Source of the DNA: an uncultured Pleurocapsa sp.
GTDB lineage: Bacteria > Cyanobacteriota > Cyanobacteriia > Cyanobacteriales > Xenococcaceae
NCBI GenBank assembly: GCA_937884735.1
Contig: CAKZYI010000052.1
Span: forward strand, 1-7,341
DNA: 7,341 nucleotides
Direction of reading: 5' to 3'
The position numbers and the translations under genes are program-made. The notes below the pieces were generated by a model, which saw only the letters and a list, made by a program, of their open reading frames with translations, was not told the origin of the DNA and made no database searches. The number at the start of each line of letters is the position of its first letter. The stretch's first letter is position 1. Positions 5,760-7,341 of the stretch are shown here, piece after piece.

Positions 5760-7289
5760 TTGGTACACTTCCGCCTAAACCATCACACCAGCGAACCTAT
5801 CCATGAATGTTTGAATAGGGTAAATAACCTTAAATTGAGCAACCGTCAGGCTTTGATTGGTGAATTAGCCCTCAAAGAGATTAAAGCCCGTCTCAAATTT
5901 TTGTTGGATGTTGGTTTGGATTATTTAACCTTAGACCGTGCTGCGATGACTCTTTCTGGGGGAGAAGCCCAACGTATAAGACTAGCTACTCAAATTGGTG
6001 CAGGCTTGACAGGAGTACTATATGTCTTGGACGAGCCTAGTATTGGCTTGCATCAACGAGATAACGATAAGCTGTTGGGTACCTTAAAAAAACTCAGAGA
6101 TTTGGGCAATACTTTAATCGTAGTAGAACATGATGAAGACACCATCAGGGCTGCCGATAGTGTAGTTGATATTGGTCCCAAAGCAGGAGTACACGGAGGC
6201 GATATAGTAGTCCAAGGAGATTTACAAGATCTTTTAAATTCCGAAACTTCTTTAACGGGGGCGTATTTATCGGGAAAAAGAACTATTGCAACGCCTGATG
6301 AGAGAAGACAAGGCAAAGCCCATGGTTTGACCCTCAAAGACTGTCATCGAAATAATCTTCAGCATATTGATGTCACTATTCCTTTAGGCAAATTTGTCTG
6401 TATTACAGGGGTATCGGGTTCGGGTAAATCTACCCTAATTAACGAATTACTCCATCCTGCTTTAAAACACAATCTCAGCCGTAAAGTGCCATTTCCGAGA
6501 AATTTGGGAGAGGTTACGGGTTTACAGGCGATCGATAAAGTTATTACAATCGATCAGTCTCCTATTGGGCGTACTCCTCGCTCTAATACCGCTACCTATA
6601 CGGGAGTATTTGACGCGATTCGGGCTATCTTTGCCGAAACCATCGAAGCCAAAGCTAGGGGATATAAAGCAGGAAGATTTTCTTTTAACGTTAAAGGTGG
6701 GCGTTGTGAAGCCTGTAGCGGGCAGGGAGTAAATGTAATTGAAATGAACTTTTTACCCGATGTGTATGTCCAATGCGATGTCTGCAAAGGTGCTAGATAT
6801 AACCGCGAAACTCTCCAGGCTAAATATAAAAATCATTCTATTGCGGATGTTTTAGATATGACGGTAGAAGAAGCCTTAGAAAACTTTCAAAACATTCCCC
6901 GCGCAGCCAAAAAACTACAAACCCTGGTAGATGTCGGCTTGGGTTATGTCAAACTAGGACAACCAGCCCCCACCTTATCAGGAGGAGAAGCCCAACGAGT
7001 CAAACTAGCCTCAGAATTATCCCGTCGCGCCACGGGCAAAACCCTGTACCTAATTGATGACCCCACTACAGGCTTATCATTCTATGATGTCCATCATCTC
7101 TTGAATGTAGTGCAGCGTTTGGTAGATAAGGGCAATTCTTTGATTGTCATCGAACATAATCTAGATGTTATTAGATGTTCTGACTGGATTATCGATCTTG
7201 GCCCAGAAGGGGGAGATAAAGGGGGAGAAATTATTGCGGAGGGTACCCCTGAAGATGTGGCGAAAAATAAGAAATCTTATACCGCCTAG
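5760..7289 (+). CDS. 3' open fragment of broken uvrA (up to 509 residues)
   Basis: The frame is open from just after the TAG at 5748 to the TAG at 7287. The first possible start is TTG at 5760; the first in-frame ATG is at 5946, directly before the signature LSGGEAQ. Neither has a visible ribosome site, so independent translation is doubtful. It carries the signature and Walker B of domain I (LSGGEAQ; LDEPSIGLHQRDN), then all of domain II with Walker A, the four-cysteine zinc finger (CEAC, 19 residues, CDVC), a second LSGGEAQ and a Walker B altered to LIDDP. The stop at 7287 removes the last 17 residues (YLKQVLQRYPV and six more), which can still be read downstream. Treat it as part of the pseudogene rather than a second gene. 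Confidence 0.55.
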   Translation: MVHFRLNHHTSEPIHECLNRVNNLKLSNRQALIGELALKEIKARLKFLLDVGLDYLTLDRAAMTLSGGEAQRIRLATQIGAGLTGVLYVLDEPSIGLHQRDNDKLLGTLKKLRDLGNTLIVVEHDEDTIRAADSVVDIGPKAGVHGGDIVVQGDLQDLLNSETSLTGAYLSGKRTIATPDERRQGKAHGLTLKDCHRNNLQHIDVTIPLGKFVCITGVSGSGKSTLINELLHPALKHNLSRKVPFPRNLGEVTGLQAIDKVITIDQSPIGRTPRSNTATYTGVFDAIRAIFAETIEAKARGYKAGRFSFNVKGGRCEACSGQGVNVIEMNFLPDVYVQCDVCKGARYNRETLQAKYKNHSIADVLDMTVEEALENFQNIPRAAKKLQTLVDVGLGYVKLGQPAPTLSGGEAQRVKLASELSRRATGKTLYLIDDPTTGLSFYDVHHLLNVVQRLVDKGNSLIVIEHNLDVIRCSDWIIDLGPEGGDKGGEIIAEGTPEDVAKNKKSYTA

Positions 7290-7341
7290 TATTTAAAACA
7301 GGTATTGCAACGCTATCCTGTTACGGCAAATTTGAATTAGT

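Larger units (their letters stand above)
4413..7340 (+). pseudogene. uvrA: uvrA with four in-frame stop codons
   Basis: UvrA is the damage-recognising ABC-type ATPase of the UvrABC nucleotide-excision-repair system. From the ATG at 4413 to TAG at 7338-7340 one frame of 975 codons can be followed without indel, a normal length for UvrA. It is interrupted by TGA at 5361 (codon 317), TGA at 5718 (436), TAG at 5748 (446) and TAG at 7287 (959). UvrA sequence resumes after each stop. Elements in order: Walker A GVSGSGKS 54-61; first zinc site C281, H284, C305, C308; insertion region about 310-440; ABC signature LSGGEAQ 514-520 with LDEPS 539-543; second Walker A 666-673; zinc finger C765, C768, C788, C791; second signature 855-861. 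The second Walker B reads LIDDP, with Asp at 883 where Glu is expected. It is either a young pseudogene or contains sequence errors. A functional product would require four readthrough events. Confidence 0.85.

Noticed and set aside
4413..7289. A genuine two-gene split UvrA.
   Set aside because: The break falls inside domain I, the 3' part lacks a good start, and two further stops lie in or beside the gap, so two working subunits are unlikely.

Overview
The window looks like cyanobacterial chromosome. Four perfect copies of the HIP1 octamer GCGATCGC are present. The TrpC protein has the N-terminal extension that I associate with cyanobacterial TrpC, and the UvrA reading frame carries cyanobacterium-type sequence. 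A heptanucleotide repeat of the STRR kind seen in cyanobacteria lies between two genes. I cannot name the genus.

Layout. Positions 1-2152 hold one long minus-strand frame, open for all 717 visible codons and cut by the window edge. It has an N-terminal sulfotransferase domain followed by about 13 tetratricopeptide repeats (TPRs), and the last repeats are near-identical at the DNA level. A 150-bp divergent spacer (2153-2302) follows, with a plausible promoter for the plus-strand genes and a small palindromic element on it. Three plus-strand genes come next. trpC (2303-3187) encodes indole-3-glycerol-phosphate synthase. A 3-isopropylmalate-dehydrogenase-like gene (3320-4351) looks like a diverged paralogue rather than the housekeeping LeuB. 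The last is a uvrA frame (4413-7340).

The uvrA frame is the most unusual item. It can be read in a single frame over 975 codons with no frameshift, but four internal stop codons interrupt it (5361, 5718, 5748, 7287). Recognisable UvrA sequence continues after each one. I read it as a recent pseudogene, or as sequence or assembly error. It is not two functional genes.

How the genes relate. trpC serves tryptophan synthesis and the LeuB-like enzyme belongs to the beta-decarboxylating dehydrogenases. UvrA would recognise DNA damage, and the TPR-sulfotransferase probably modifies a glycan or protein. They share no obvious pathway. The same-strand order trpC, leuB-like, uvrA with spacers of 132 and 61 bp allows co-transcription but does not show it. 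I found no CRISPR array, transposase, phage gene, tRNA or rRNA, and no convincing new multi-gene system.
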